A DNA stretch of 64,000 bases from contig NZ_CP077769.1 in the NCBI RefSeq assembly GCF_020386615.1, positions 5,629,501-5,693,500 of the forward strand. Direction: 5' to 3'. This document shows positions 24,665-33,200 of the stretch, in pieces. The number at the start of each line of letters is the position of its first letter. The stretch's first letter is position 1. Made by a program: the position numbers and the translations under genes. The notes below the pieces were generated by a model. That model was not told the origin of the DNA. It ran no database searches and was given only the letters and a program-made list of their open reading frames with translations. The DNA comes from Chitinophaga pendula. Its GTDB lineage: Bacteria; Bacteroidota; Bacteroidia; Chitinophagales; Chitinophagaceae.

Positions 24665-25429
24665 TTAGCCGAGAGACAAGGTGAGGCCATCATAAGCCAG
24701 TGCCATGCCGGCAGGCAGCTCTTTAGTAACATTTTCATGTTTGCCCATCTGGTGGCTGATATGTGTGAAGTAGACCTCTGGTACTTCCAGTTCCTGTGCC
24801 AGTGCTATCGCTTCGCCGAGGGTGAAGTGAGAGATATGTTTTTCTTTCCGCAAGGCGTTCAGGACGAGGATACGGGAGCCTTTGATCTTTTCTTTCTCTT
24901 CTGATGCGATGAAATTAGCGTCGGTGATATAGGTAAAGTCGCCGAAGCGGAAGCCAAGTACGGGCATCTTATAATGCATGACCTGGACCGGGATGATGGG
25001 GTAGCCATTGATATCAAAAGGCTCATCGGTGATGGTACGGAGGTTCAGATCGGGGATGCCGGGGTATTTGAATTCGGCGAATGCGTATGCGAATTCGCGC
25101 ATGATACCTTGCTGGGAAGGTTCGGTGGCGAAGATATCGATGGGTTGTTGTTGGAAATAGTTGAATGCGCGGATGTCATCCATCCCGGCGATATGGTCTT
25201 TGTGGGAATGGGTGATCAGTACTGCTTCCAGGTGTTTTACCTGTGCCCGCAGCATCTGGTAGCGGAAATCCGGGGTGGTATCTACTACGATGTTGCCGAT
25301 AGGCGATTCTACTAATATGCTACTACGTAGCCGGGTATCTTTTTTGTCGGCAGAGGTACATACTTCGCAATTGCAGGCGATAACGGGTACGCCTTGAGAA
25401 GTACCTGTGCCCAGGAATGTCACTTTCAA
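24665..25429 (-). CDS. MBL-fold hydrolase, PhnP-like
   Basis: 254 residues. The metallo-beta-lactamase motif THSHKDHIAG near 74-83 supplies the metal ligands, with further His near 150 (MHYKMP), Asp in TDANF and His in THISHQ. The opening GTGTSQGVPVIAC with two close Cys (CNCEVC) is typical of PhnP-like phosphodiesterases. It may cleave cyclic phosphodiesters, but the substrate is not certain. The start codon is TTG, overlapping the stop of the upstream gene in TTGA, so the two are translated together. Confidence 0.82.
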   Translation of the reverse strand: MKVTFLGTGTSQGVPVIACNCEVCTSADKKDTRLRSSILVESPIGNIVVDTTPDFRYQMLRAQVKHLEAVLITHSHKDHIAGMDDIRAFNYFQQQPIDIFATEPSQQGIMREFAYAFAEFKYPGIPDLNLRTITDEPFDINGYPIIPVQVMHYKMPVLGFRFGDFTYITDANFIASEEKEKIKGSRILVLNALRKEKHISHFTLGEAIALAQELEVPEVYFTHISHQMGKHENVTKELPAGMALAYDGLTLSLG

Positions 25430-25767
25430 TGGTCGTCTGATTGTTCGGGTGAAGGAGTAGCCGTTGTGTCGTCTCCTGTATTGGAGGTATTGTCGGCGAC
25501 AATTTTACTTTGTAACACCTGCCGGTATAGTTTGAGGGATTCCGGGGTAAGGAGTTCCTCTTCCAGTTGGATGGTCGGCAATATATCGAGCAGGGTATTG
25601 ATGCGACCTTCCAGGTTCAGGAATTTGTTCACCACTACCACTTTTTTATGTTCCAGTATACAATAACCCGAGTTAAAGGTACCTTTCTCAAAACGCAGCA
25701 CATATTTCGCTTCCTCAAATATCTTTTCCAGCCGGGTCAGATTATTTGGCGTGATCTTGATGTTCAT
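25426..25767 (-). CDS. Conserved hypothetical protein linked to PhnP-like hydrolase
   Basis: 113 residues, no signal peptide. An alpha/beta N-terminal half (LEKIFEEAKYVLRFEKGTF, GYCILEHKKVVVVNKFL) is followed by a Thr/Ser/Asp-rich C-terminal tail that is probably disordered. A 4-bp overlap with the downstream hydrolase gene and its TTG start implies a tight operon. Family unknown to me. Confidence 0.65.
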   Translation of the reverse strand: MNIKITPNNLTRLEKIFEEAKYVLRFEKGTFNSGYCILEHKKVVVVNKFLNLEGRINTLLDILPTIQLEEELLTPESLKLYRQVLQSKIVADNTSNTGDDTTATPSPEQSDDH

Positions 25768-25835
25768 TTTACAAATATAAATTTGATGGCTGAATTATGG
25801 AGGGGAGATTTGACAAGCAGGAGGAATAGGGATAT

Positions 25836-25924
25836 GCTATACAAATGGATATAGGAGAGCTATGGGAAAGGTGGACGGAAGCTATACAAATGATATAGGA
25901 GAGCTATGGGAAAGGTGGGCGGAA
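25836..25924. repeat. Two-copy tandem repeat, ~45 bp unit
   Basis: Copy 1 at 25836-25880 (45 bp) and copy 2 at 25881-25924 (44 bp) are directly adjacent, each starting GCTATACAAATG. They differ by one deleted G after CAAAT and one A to G near the end. The region has no ORF, and upstream of it lies the promoter side of the 25426-25767 gene. Confidence 0.85.
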
Positions 25925-25941
25925 GTTATAAGATAAAACAG

Positions 25942-25969
25942 CAAAGGCTGCTTTGAAGAGCAGCCTTTG
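25942..25969. terminator. Terminator after porX
   Basis: CAAAGGCTGCT and AGCAGCCTTTG pair perfectly around TTGAAG. It stands downstream of the minus-strand porX; on that strand the tail is CTGTTTTATC. Confidence 0.7.
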
Positions 25970-25994
25970 TATATATATAATCATAGCAAATCTC

Positions 25995-27554
25995 TTATTT
26001 GCTGACGAGCCGGGCGACCGGTACGATCATTTCTTCCAGGGATATGCCCCCGTGCTGGAAGGTATTGCGGTAATAGTTTACGAAGTAGTTATAGTTATTT
26101 GGATAGCAGAGGTAGCCATCTCCGCGGGCGAATATATAGGAGGAATTGACATTGGGTTTGGGCAGGCCTGCTTCTTTCGGATCGCGGAAGGCGAGTACTT
26201 CCTTGGGATCGTAGTTGAGGTTACGGCCATGTTTATAGCGGAGGTTGGTGGTAGTTTGTTTATCGCCGATCACTTTTACCGGTGTTTTCACTCTTACGCT
26301 GCCGTGGTCGGTAGCGATGATGAGGTTGATCTTTTTATCGGCGATACGTTTCAGTGCCTGGTGCAGGGGGGAGTGTTCGAACCAGCTGGCGGTGATGGAG
26401 CGGTAGGAGGCTTCGTCGTTGGCCAGTTCTTTGAGCACTTCCATTTCTGTACGGGCATGGCTGAGCATATCTACGAAGTTGTATACGATGATATTCAGCT
26501 GGTAGTCCATCAGGTTATGGACATTATTAAGCAGGTGTTGTCCGTCGCTGTGATTGATGACTTTTGTATAGGAGAACCGGATGTCTTTACGGTGCCGGGC
26601 CAGCTGGGCGGCAAAAAACTCTTCTTCATAGAGGTTCTTTCCTCCTTCTTCGTCATCATTTTTCCATTGTACCGGGAATTTCTGTTCTATATCTACGGGC
26701 ATCATGCCAGCGAATATGGCATTGCGGCTATATTGGGTGGAGGTAGGCAGGATGCTGTAGAAGGTATCTTCTTCCAGGAGCCGGAAGGATTCGAGGAAGA
26801 TGGGAAGGATGGCCTTCCATTGATCGTAGCGCAGATTATCTATGAGGATGAAGAAGTTAGATGCTTCTTCATCCAATGCGGGTAATATTTTTTCGGAGAA
26901 CAGGGTATGAGACATGACGGGGACATCGGTGCCTTTGGCTTTAGGATGTACCCAGCTGCTGTAGTTACGGCTGATGAACTTGGCGAATTCGGTATTGGCT
27001 TCGGCTTTTTGTGTATTGAAGACCTCCATCATTTCCGGGCTGTTACTTTTGGACATTTCCATTTCCCAGTAGACCAGTTTTTTATAGAGGTCCATCCATT
27101 CGCGATGGTCCTGGTTGGAGTTCAGGGCCATAAAGAGGGAGCGGAATTCCTGTTGATAGGCGGTGGTGGTTCGTTCTGCTATGAGGCGTTTATTATCGAT
27201 GATCTTTTTGAGGGAGAGTAGTACCTGGTTGGGATTGACCGGTTTGATGAGGTAGTCGGTGATCTGGGAGCCGATGGCTTCGTCCATGACGTTTTCTGCT
27301 TCATTTTTGGTGATCATAACTACGGGTATCTGCTGGTCGATCTCTTTGATCTTTCCCAGGGTTTCGAGGCCGGTGATGCCGGGCATGGATTCGTCGAGGA
27401 GGACGACATCTACCATTTGTTCTTTCAGGAACTCGAGTGCGTCGTAGCCATTGGTGAGGGCTGCTACTTTATAGCCTTTATTTTCGAGGAACAGTATCTG
27501 TGATTTTAGGGACTCTATCTCATCATCAACCCAGAGTATATTTATTTGACTCAT
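25995..27554 (-). CDS. porX: PorX-type response regulator of the type IX secretion system
   Basis: 519 residues from the ATG at 27554; a TTG two codons earlier is possible. Residues 1-125 are a receiver domain with Asp54 in VVLLDESMPG and Lys in LIKPVNP near 107. The rest is an alkaline-phosphatase-superfamily PglZ-type domain: metal ligands are suggested in DNLRYDQW, PTSTQYSRNA, DHGSVRV and KHGRNLN. PorX with the kinase PorY controls type IX secretion and gliding genes in Bacteroidota, and published work gives it phosphodiesterase activity toward oligonucleotides. PorY is not in this window. It is divergent from the HD hydrolase gene and the lipid A cluster beyond. Confidence 0.88.
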   Translation of the reverse strand: MSQINILWVDDEIESLKSQILFLENKGYKVAALTNGYDALEFLKEQMVDVVLLDESMPGITGLETLGKIKEIDQQIPVVMITKNEAENVMDEAIGSQITDYLIKPVNPNQVLLSLKKIIDNKRLIAERTTTAYQQEFRSLFMALNSNQDHREWMDLYKKLVYWEMEMSKSNSPEMMEVFNTQKAEANTEFAKFISRNYSSWVHPKAKGTDVPVMSHTLFSEKILPALDEEASNFFILIDNLRYDQWKAILPIFLESFRLLEEDTFYSILPTSTQYSRNAIFAGMMPVDIEQKFPVQWKNDDEEGGKNLYEEEFFAAQLARHRKDIRFSYTKVINHSDGQHLLNNVHNLMDYQLNIIVYNFVDMLSHARTEMEVLKELANDEASYRSITASWFEHSPLHQALKRIADKKINLIIATDHGSVRVKTPVKVIGDKQTTTNLRYKHGRNLNYDPKEVLAFRDPKEAGLPKPNVNSSYIFARGDGYLCYPNNYNYFVNYYRNTFQHGGISLEEMIVPVARLVSK

Positions 27555-27560
27555 TAGCAA

Positions 27561-27878
27561 TGTTTAAGAATGAAAAAAGGGCTTTGCCGGTCTTAAAAGG
27601 CAAACTAAAAACAAGTTAGCACCATATTTTGGCAAAAATCATTCCCTGAGCGGGTAAGTGGTCTAATATATTGTTAAAGTAGGCGTTGGTGATGAGGTGA
27701 TATGGCAGTATCCGGATGGGAATGTCTAAAAATCTGCGGCGGGTGCATAGGAGTAAACGAGTTTTAACGCGTCTTTATAAATAAAAAATTTACATATTAG
27801 TAATTCCTAGTGTAGTTTTGTAAACGTTGGGAACAATCATTTGACCTGTAATTGACCATAAACCTTTAGCCATACAGC
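27561..27878. other. Divergent intergenic region between porX and the HD hydrolase gene
   Basis: About 318 bp with no gene. TAGTTTTG at 27813-27820 is a -7-like box for the rightward gene, 58 bp before its ATG, with no clear TTG partner. The region should hold promoters for both directions. Confidence 0.45.
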
Positions 27879-29105
27879 ATGACCGAACGCAAGCGTAAAA
27901 TTGTAAATGATCCGGTATATGGCTTCATTACTATCGATCATCCACTGATCTTCACCCTTATCTCCCACCCCTATTATCAGCGGTTAAGGCGGATACACCA
28001 GATGGCCCTGGCTCATTTAGTATATCCGGGGGCGATGCATACGCGTTTTCATCATAGTATGGGGGCGTATCATCTGATGAGTTGTGCTTTGCAGGAGTTG
28101 CGGGGTAAGGGGGTGCATATTACGCAGCAGGAGGAGGTGGCGGCAAAAATGGCTATATTGTTGCATGATGTGGGTCACGGTCCTTACAGTCATGCTTTGG
28201 AGAACGGGATTATAGAGGGAGTTTCTCATGAGGAGATTTCGCAATGGCTGATGGAGGATTTGAACAGGGAGATGGGCGGGGCGTTGACGCTGACATTGGA
28301 GATATTTAACGGCAGGTACCACAAGCAGTTTCTTCATCAATTGGTTTCCAGCCAATTAGATGTAGACCGGATGGATTATCTGAACAGGGATAGTTTTTAT
28401 ACGGGTGTATCGGAGGGGGTGATCAGTTATGACCGGATCATCAAGATGCTGACGGTACATCATGGGGAGTTGATGGTGGAGGAGAAGGGTATTTATTCGA
28501 TTGAGAAGTTCATTGTGGCCCGGCGGCTGATGTACTGGCAGGTGTATTTGCATAAGACGGTGCTCAGTGCGGAGAATATGCTGGTGAAGATATTGCGGCG
28601 GGCGAAGCAACTGGCCTTAGCGGGTGAGCCATTGTTTGCCTCTCCGGCATTATCATATTTTCTTTATAATACGATCACAGCTGCTAATTTTGAAGAAGAG
28701 CCGGCTTGTCTGCAACAGTTCTGTCTCCTGGATGATTATGACATTATGGGGGCGATCAAGGTGTGGGCTAATCATACGGACAAGGTGCTGTCGTTACTAT
28801 GTAAGTCTTTAATTAACAGGAAGTTATTAAAATGCATTCTTCACAGTGAGCCATTTGGGGAGGATGCTATTGCGCTGCTTAAGGAGAAAGTAGCGAAGGA
28901 ATGGGGGATTTCGGGTCCTGATCTGGATTACTTTGTATTTACGGGAACGGCCAGTTTGCGGGCATATAACGTAAGTGACGAGAAGATCAACATCTTGTTT
29001 AAAGATGGTACGGTCAAGGACATATCCTCTATAGATAATGCATTAGTTAGCCATACCTTGGCTATACCAGTAAAAAAATTCTACATTTGTCATCCAAAAA
29101 TCTAG
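27879..29105 (+). CDS. HD-domain phosphohydrolase
   Basis: 408 residues. The HD metal motif is visible: His in the RFHHSMG segment near 55, HD in LLHDVGHGPYSH near 94-103, and a later Asp in LDVDRMDYLNRDS near 166. It belongs to the dGTPase-like HD group, so it may hydrolyse dNTPs or related nucleotides; the exact substrate is uncertain. Its position just before lpxD is common in Bacteroidota. The 3' end leads into lpxD without a visible terminator, so co-transcription is likely. Confidence 0.85.
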   Translation: MTERKRKIVNDPVYGFITIDHPLIFTLISHPYYQRLRRIHQMALAHLVYPGAMHTRFHHSMGAYHLMSCALQELRGKGVHITQQEEVAAKMAILLHDVGHGPYSHALENGIIEGVSHEEISQWLMEDLNREMGGALTLTLEIFNGRYHKQFLHQLVSSQLDVDRMDYLNRDSFYTGVSEGVISYDRIIKMLTVHHGELMVEEKGIYSIEKFIVARRLMYWQVYLHKTVLSAENMLVKILRRAKQLALAGEPLFASPALSYFLYNTITAANFEEEPACLQQFCLLDDYDIMGAIKVWANHTDKVLSLLCKSLINRKLLKCILHSEPFGEDAIALLKEKVAKEWGISGPDLDYFVFTGTASLRAYNVSDEKINILFKDGTVKDISSIDNALVSHTLAIPVKKFYICHPKI

Positions 29106-29200
29106 GCAAACGACGTTTTTATTAGTAAATAAAATGTTAAAGAATAATTTCATACAATCCGGACGGTTTGCCTGTGAGGAAACTTTTCAATTCATCAATT

Positions 29201-30250
29201 ATGCAATTTAGCGCATTACAATTAGCCACCATGTTGGATGGTAAGCTGGAGGGGAATCCCGAAGTGAAAGTGAGCAATATAGCCAAGATAGAGGAAGCAG
29301 CTGAGGGCATGCTGAGCTTTATTGCGAATCCTAAATACGAAGAATTCATCTATACTACACAGGCATCGGTACTGATAGTGAATGAGACGTTGGTAACGGA
29401 GCGTCCGGTGAAGCCTACGTTGATCCGGGTAAAGGATGCTTACAGCAGTTTTGCTTTGTTATTGGAGAAATACAAGCAGATGGTGGGTAATAAGACGGGG
29501 ATACAGCAGCCCTCTTATATTCCATCCAGTGTGAAGGTTGGTTCTAATGTGTTTGTGGGTGCTTTTGCTTATTTGGGTGAGCATGTGGTGTTGGGAGACA
29601 ATGTGAAGATCTATCCAGGGGTATATTTAGGGGATCATGTGGTGGTGCATAATGATGCGGTGATTTATCCGGGCGTGAAGGTGTATGACAATTGTGTGGT
29701 GGGTAAGCGAGTGATCTTGCATGCGGGTTGTGTGATAGGCGGGGATGGTTTTGGATTTGCGCCGCAACCTGACGGGACTTATAAGAAGGTACCTCAGATC
29801 GGCAATGTAGTGATACATGATGATGTGGAGATAGGGGCGAATACGACCATAGACCGTGCTACTATGGGTTCTACTGTTATCCGCCAGGGGGCTAAGCTGG
29901 ACAATCTGATTCAGGTGGCGCACAATGTGGATATCGGCACGAATACAGTTATTGCTGCGCAGACGGGTGTATCGGGTAGTACCAAGGTGGGTCAGAATTG
30001 TGTGATTGGGGGCCAGGTGGGTATGGTAGGTCATATCCAGATTGCGGATGGTACGAAGATCAATGCGCAGAGTGGTTTATCCAAGTCCATTGTAGATCAG
30101 AATACATCGTTGAATGGTTCACCGGCTTTTGATTACAAAAGTTCACTAAAAAGTCAGGCAATTTTTAGAAATTTGCCGGACCTTGACCGCAGGGTGAAGG
30201 AGCTGGAGGCCATGGTAAAACAATTACTTTCCGAGCGGGAAGGAGTTTGA
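29201..30250 (+). CDS. lpxD: UDP-3-O-(3-hydroxyacyl)glucosamine N-acyltransferase
   Basis: 349 residues from the ATG at 29201 (MQFSALQL); an upstream in-frame start at 29168 is less likely. An N-terminal uridine-binding domain (to ~100) precedes a left-handed beta-helix of hexapeptide repeats, with the catalytic His region in [18 protein letters not shown]-terminal helix completes the trimer. It adds the N-linked acyl chain in lipid A assembly. The cluster continues with lpxC/fabZ 37 bp on, then lpxA. Confidence 0.92.
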   Translation: MQFSALQLATMLDGKLEGNPEVKVSNIAKIEEAAEGMLSFIANPKYEEFIYTTQASVLIVNETLVTERPVKPTLIRVKDAYSSFALLLEKYKQMVGNKTGIQQPSYIPSSVKVGSNVFVGAFAYLGEHVVLGDNVKIYPGVYLGDHVVVHNDAVIYPGVKVYDNCVVGKRVILHAGCVIGGDGFGFAPQPDGTYKKVPQIGNVVIHDDVEIGANTTIDRATMGSTVIRQGAKLDNLIQVAHNVDIGTNTVIAAQTGVSGSTKVGQNCVIGGQVGMVGHIQIADGTKINAQSGLSKSIVDQNTSLNGSPAFDYKSSLKSQAIFRNLPDLDRRVKELEAMVKQLLSEREGV

Positions 30251-30287
30251 AGGATATTGTAGACCTAATATAGTTATACGTTACATT

Positions 30288-31715
30288 ATGATGGAAAATC
30301 AACAGTTGCAAAACCAGCACACCCTGAAGGAGGCAATTACTATTTCGGGTGTTGGATTGCATACGGGAGCCCACGTAAATATGACGCTCAAGCCGGCGAA
30401 TCCCGGTTTTGGCATTAAGTTTCAGCGCATCGATCTGCCTGGTCAACCAGTTGTAAAGGCGGATGTAGACTATGTAGTAGATACCACCCGTAGCACTACC
30501 CTGGAGCATAACGGAGCCCGGGTAAGTACGGTAGAACATATCATGGCAGCACTGGCCGGCACTGGTGTTGACAATGCACTGGTAGAGCTGGATGGGGGAG
30601 AGATCCCTATTATGGATGGCAGTGCACAACCTTTTGTGGAGGCGATAGAAAAGGTAGGGTTACAGGATCAGGATGCGAAGAAGATCTATTATTCTATAGA
30701 TACGAATATCAGTTATAACGATGAGGGGAAGCAGGTAGAGATGGTGGCCTTGCCGGCTATCGATTACCGGATCACGTGTCTGATCGACTTTAACTCTCCG
30801 GTGTTGGGTACGCAGCATGCGAATCTGAAGGGCATACAGGAGTTTAACAAGGAGATTGCTCCTTGTCGTACTTTCTGTTTTCTGCATGAGTTAGAGTATC
30901 AGTTGTCGCTGAACCTGATTAAGGGTGGTGATATTAACAATGCGATTGTGGTGGTGGACCGTCCTGTTAGTGAGGAGGAGTTGCAACGGCTGGCGAAGGC
31001 GTTCAACCGGGAGAAGATATCTGTGCAACGGGAAGGTATATTGAACAATATAGAGTTGCGTTTTCCGAATGAGCCGGCTCGTCATAAGTTGTTGGATGTG
31101 GTAGGAGATCTGGCGTTGATTGGTGTTCCTATCAAGGCGCATATTATTGCCAATCGTCCGGGTCATGCTTCGAATGTGGAGTTTGCCCGAAAGATCAAGG
31201 CTTATATCAAGAAGAACAAACATGCCCGGGATATTCCTATTTATGATCCGAATCAACCGCCGGTGTTTGACATTCGTCGTATACAGCGTACGTTGCCGCA
31301 CCGTTATCCGTTTCTGCTGGTGGACAAGATCATCGAGTTGTCTGACAACCAGGTAATTGGTATTAAGAATGTGACGATCAACGAGCCATTTTTCCAGGGG
31401 CATTTTCCAGGTAATCCTGTAATGCCTGGGGTGTTGCAGGTGGAGGCGTTGACGCAGGTAGGCGGTATGCTGGCATTGAATACGGTACCGGACCCGGAGA
31501 ACTATGACACATATTTTCTAAAGATAGACAACTGTAAATTCAAGCAAAAGGTATTACCCGGCGACACGATGATCCTGAAGATGGATCTGTTAAGTCCGAT
31601 CAGGAGGGGTATTGTAGAAATGCGGGGAACAGTATTTATTGGAAACAAAATAGCTACCGAGGCTGATCTGGTGGCACAGATTATAAAAACAAGAGAAGGC
31701 ACAAATAACAGCTAA
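30288..31715 (+). CDS. lpxC/fabZ: LpxC-FabZ bifunctional fusion protein
   Basis: 475 residues with two enzymes. Residues 1-~300 are LpxC: Zn-binding HIMAAL and later HKLLDVVGDLALIG, with GVGLHTG near the start. Residues ~320-475 are FabZ: the catalytic His is in LPHRYPFLLVDKI and the Glu in VMPGVLQVEALTQ. LpxC deacetylates UDP-3-O-acyl-GlcNAc, the committed lipid A step; FabZ dehydrates 3-hydroxyacyl-ACP in fatty acid synthesis. The fusion is usual in Bacteroidota and lets one gene set the balance between the two pathways. The start could be either of two adjacent ATGs at 30288 and 30291. Confidence 0.95.
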   Translation: MMENQQLQNQHTLKEAITISGVGLHTGAHVNMTLKPANPGFGIKFQRIDLPGQPVVKADVDYVVDTTRSTTLEHNGARVSTVEHIMAALAGTGVDNALVELDGGEIPIMDGSAQPFVEAIEKVGLQDQDAKKIYYSIDTNISYNDEGKQVEMVALPAIDYRITCLIDFNSPVLGTQHANLKGIQEFNKEIAPCRTFCFLHELEYQLSLNLIKGGDINNAIVVVDRPVSEEELQRLAKAFNREKISVQREGILNNIELRFPNEPARHKLLDVVGDLALIGVPIKAHIIANRPGHASNVEFARKIKAYIKKNKHARDIPIYDPNQPPVFDIRRIQRTLPHRYPFLLVDKIIELSDNQVIGIKNVTINEPFFQGHFPGNPVMPGVLQVEALTQVGGMLALNTVPDPENYDTYFLKIDNCKFKQKVLPGDTMILKMDLLSPIRRGIVEMRGTVFIGNKIATEADLVAQIIKTREGTNNS

Positions 31716-32518
31716 TGATTCATCCGCTTACATACATTCATCCGGATGCCAAGGTGGCGCCAAATGTAAAGATAGATCCGTTCACGGTCATTCATAAAAA
31801 CGTAGAGATCGGCGAGGGCACGTGGATCGGTTCTAACGTTACTATTATGGAAGGCGCCCGTATCGGCAAGAACTGCCGTATATTTCCGGGATCTGTTATT
31901 TCTGCTATTCCGCAGGATCTGAAGTTTGCAGGGGAAGAGACGATTGTGGAGATTGGTGACAATACGACTATCCGTGAGTTTGTGACGATCAACCGTGGTA
32001 CTAAAGACAAATGGAAGACCTCAATTGGCAAACATTGTCTGATCATGGCATATTGCCATATTGCGCATGACTGCATCATCGGGGATTACTGTATTTTCTC
32101 GAACAATACGACGCTGGCTGGTCACATTACTATAGGTGATCATGTGGTGTTGGCGGGTATGGTTGCTGTGCAGCAGTTCTGTAAGATAGGGCAACATGCT
32201 TTTGTGACTGGTGGTTCGCTGGTACGGAAGGATGTACCTCCTTATGTAAAGGCTGCGCGTGAGCCGTTGTCTTATGTGGGTGTGAACTCTATAGGGCTGA
32301 AGCGTCGTGGATTCTCTATTGAGAAGATCAATCATATTCTGGATATATACCGTGTGATCTTTGTAAAGAACAACAACGTTTCTAAAGCGATCAGTCTTCT
32401 GGAGGCTGAGTTTCCGGCTACTGATGAGCGGGATGAGATCTTATCATTCATCCGTGATTCCGGCCGAGGTATCATGAAAGGTTATACTACGCGATCTAAT
32501 AATGACGATCTCCCTTAA
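31715..32518 (+). CDS. lpxA: UDP-N-acetylglucosamine acyltransferase
   Basis: 267 residues, family-typical length. Hexapeptide repeats fill the first ~190 residues, with the catalytic His in HIAHDCIIG near 117-125 and GGSLVRKDVPPYVKA near 170. A helical C-terminus follows. It catalyses the first lipid A step, O-acylation of UDP-GlcNAc from hydroxyacyl-ACP. The start overlaps the lpxC/fabZ stop in TAATG, so the two are translationally coupled. Confidence 0.95.
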   Translation: MIHPLTYIHPDAKVAPNVKIDPFTVIHKNVEIGEGTWIGSNVTIMEGARIGKNCRIFPGSVISAIPQDLKFAGEETIVEIGDNTTIREFVTINRGTKDKWKTSIGKHCLIMAYCHIAHDCIIGDYCIFSNNTTLAGHITIGDHVVLAGMVAVQQFCKIGQHAFVTGGSLVRKDVPPYVKAAREPLSYVGVNSIGLKRRGFSIEKINHILDIYRVIFVKNNNVSKAISLLEAEFPATDERDEILSFIRDSGRGIMKGYTTRSNNDDLP

Positions 32519-33119
32519 TCAGGTTGGCAAGCGATTTAACTACGATTGGATCTTCCGTCGGGTTACCGCTACTTTTGAGCGAGGCGGGCGATATGCGATA
32601 CTAGGTTCCAATGGATCCGGCAAGTCGACGCTTTTGCAAGTGATCAGCGGCCATCTGCATCATAATGAGGGGACGATTCAATATCAAACACCGGAAAAGT
32701 CTATTGGCAACGATGCATTTTTCCGGTATTTTGCACTTTCCGCCCCTTACCAGGAACTGGTAGAGGAGTTTACCCTAGCGGAGTGTATTGACTTCCATTT
32801 AAAATTCAAGACTTTCCTTCCTGGTATTACTATTCAGCAAGCCGTTGCGGCGGTAGGGCTGGAGAAAGCGATGGATAAGCAGATCCGTTATTTTTCTTCC
32901 GGCATGAAGCAGCGTATCAAGCTGTCTTTGGCGATCTTTTCAGATGTGCCTGTATTGTTGCTGGATGAGCCGTGTACCAATCTGGATGCTGCCGGTGTGG
33001 CCATTTATCAGCAGTTATTGCGGGATCACCTGGGAGAGCGGTTACTGATCGTCAGTTCTAACGACGAGCAGGAGTATTTTCTTTGCGAGCAGCATATCCA
33101 TATACAGGATTATAAATAA
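32502..33119 (+). CDS. ABC transporter ATPase, solo
   Basis: 205 residues, compact. Walker A GSNGSGKSTLL near 35, a signature-like FSSGMKQRIKLSLA near 128, and Walker B VLLLDEPCTNLD near 150 are all present. The ATG is 17 bp inside lpxA, so it is coupled to lipid A synthesis. No permease lies nearby; the next gene is an MFS transporter. The ATPase family looks CcmA-like, so it probably pairs with a membrane protein encoded elsewhere. Its association with lpxA suggests envelope lipid transport, but that is inference. Confidence 0.8.
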   Translation: MTISLNQVGKRFNYDWIFRRVTATFERGGRYAILGSNGSGKSTLLQVISGHLHHNEGTIQYQTPEKSIGNDAFFRYFALSAPYQELVEEFTLAECIDFHLKFKTFLPGITIQQAVAAVGLEKAMDKQIRYFSSGMKQRIKLSLAIFSDVPVLLLDEPCTNLDAAGVAIYQQLLRDHLGERLLIVSSNDEQEYFLCEQHIHIQDYK

Positions 33120-33200
33120 TTCCGAATTATAATTATTTGTGGGGTAGATTGTTATTTGTTATTTGCGCGTTATATTCACAGCTACTAATAACTCTCCTAG

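Noticed and set aside
25953..26885. Long plus-strand ORF (310 codons) across porX
   Set aside because: Antisense to the well-supported PorX; the translation is Phe/Gly/Val-rich without domain motifs.
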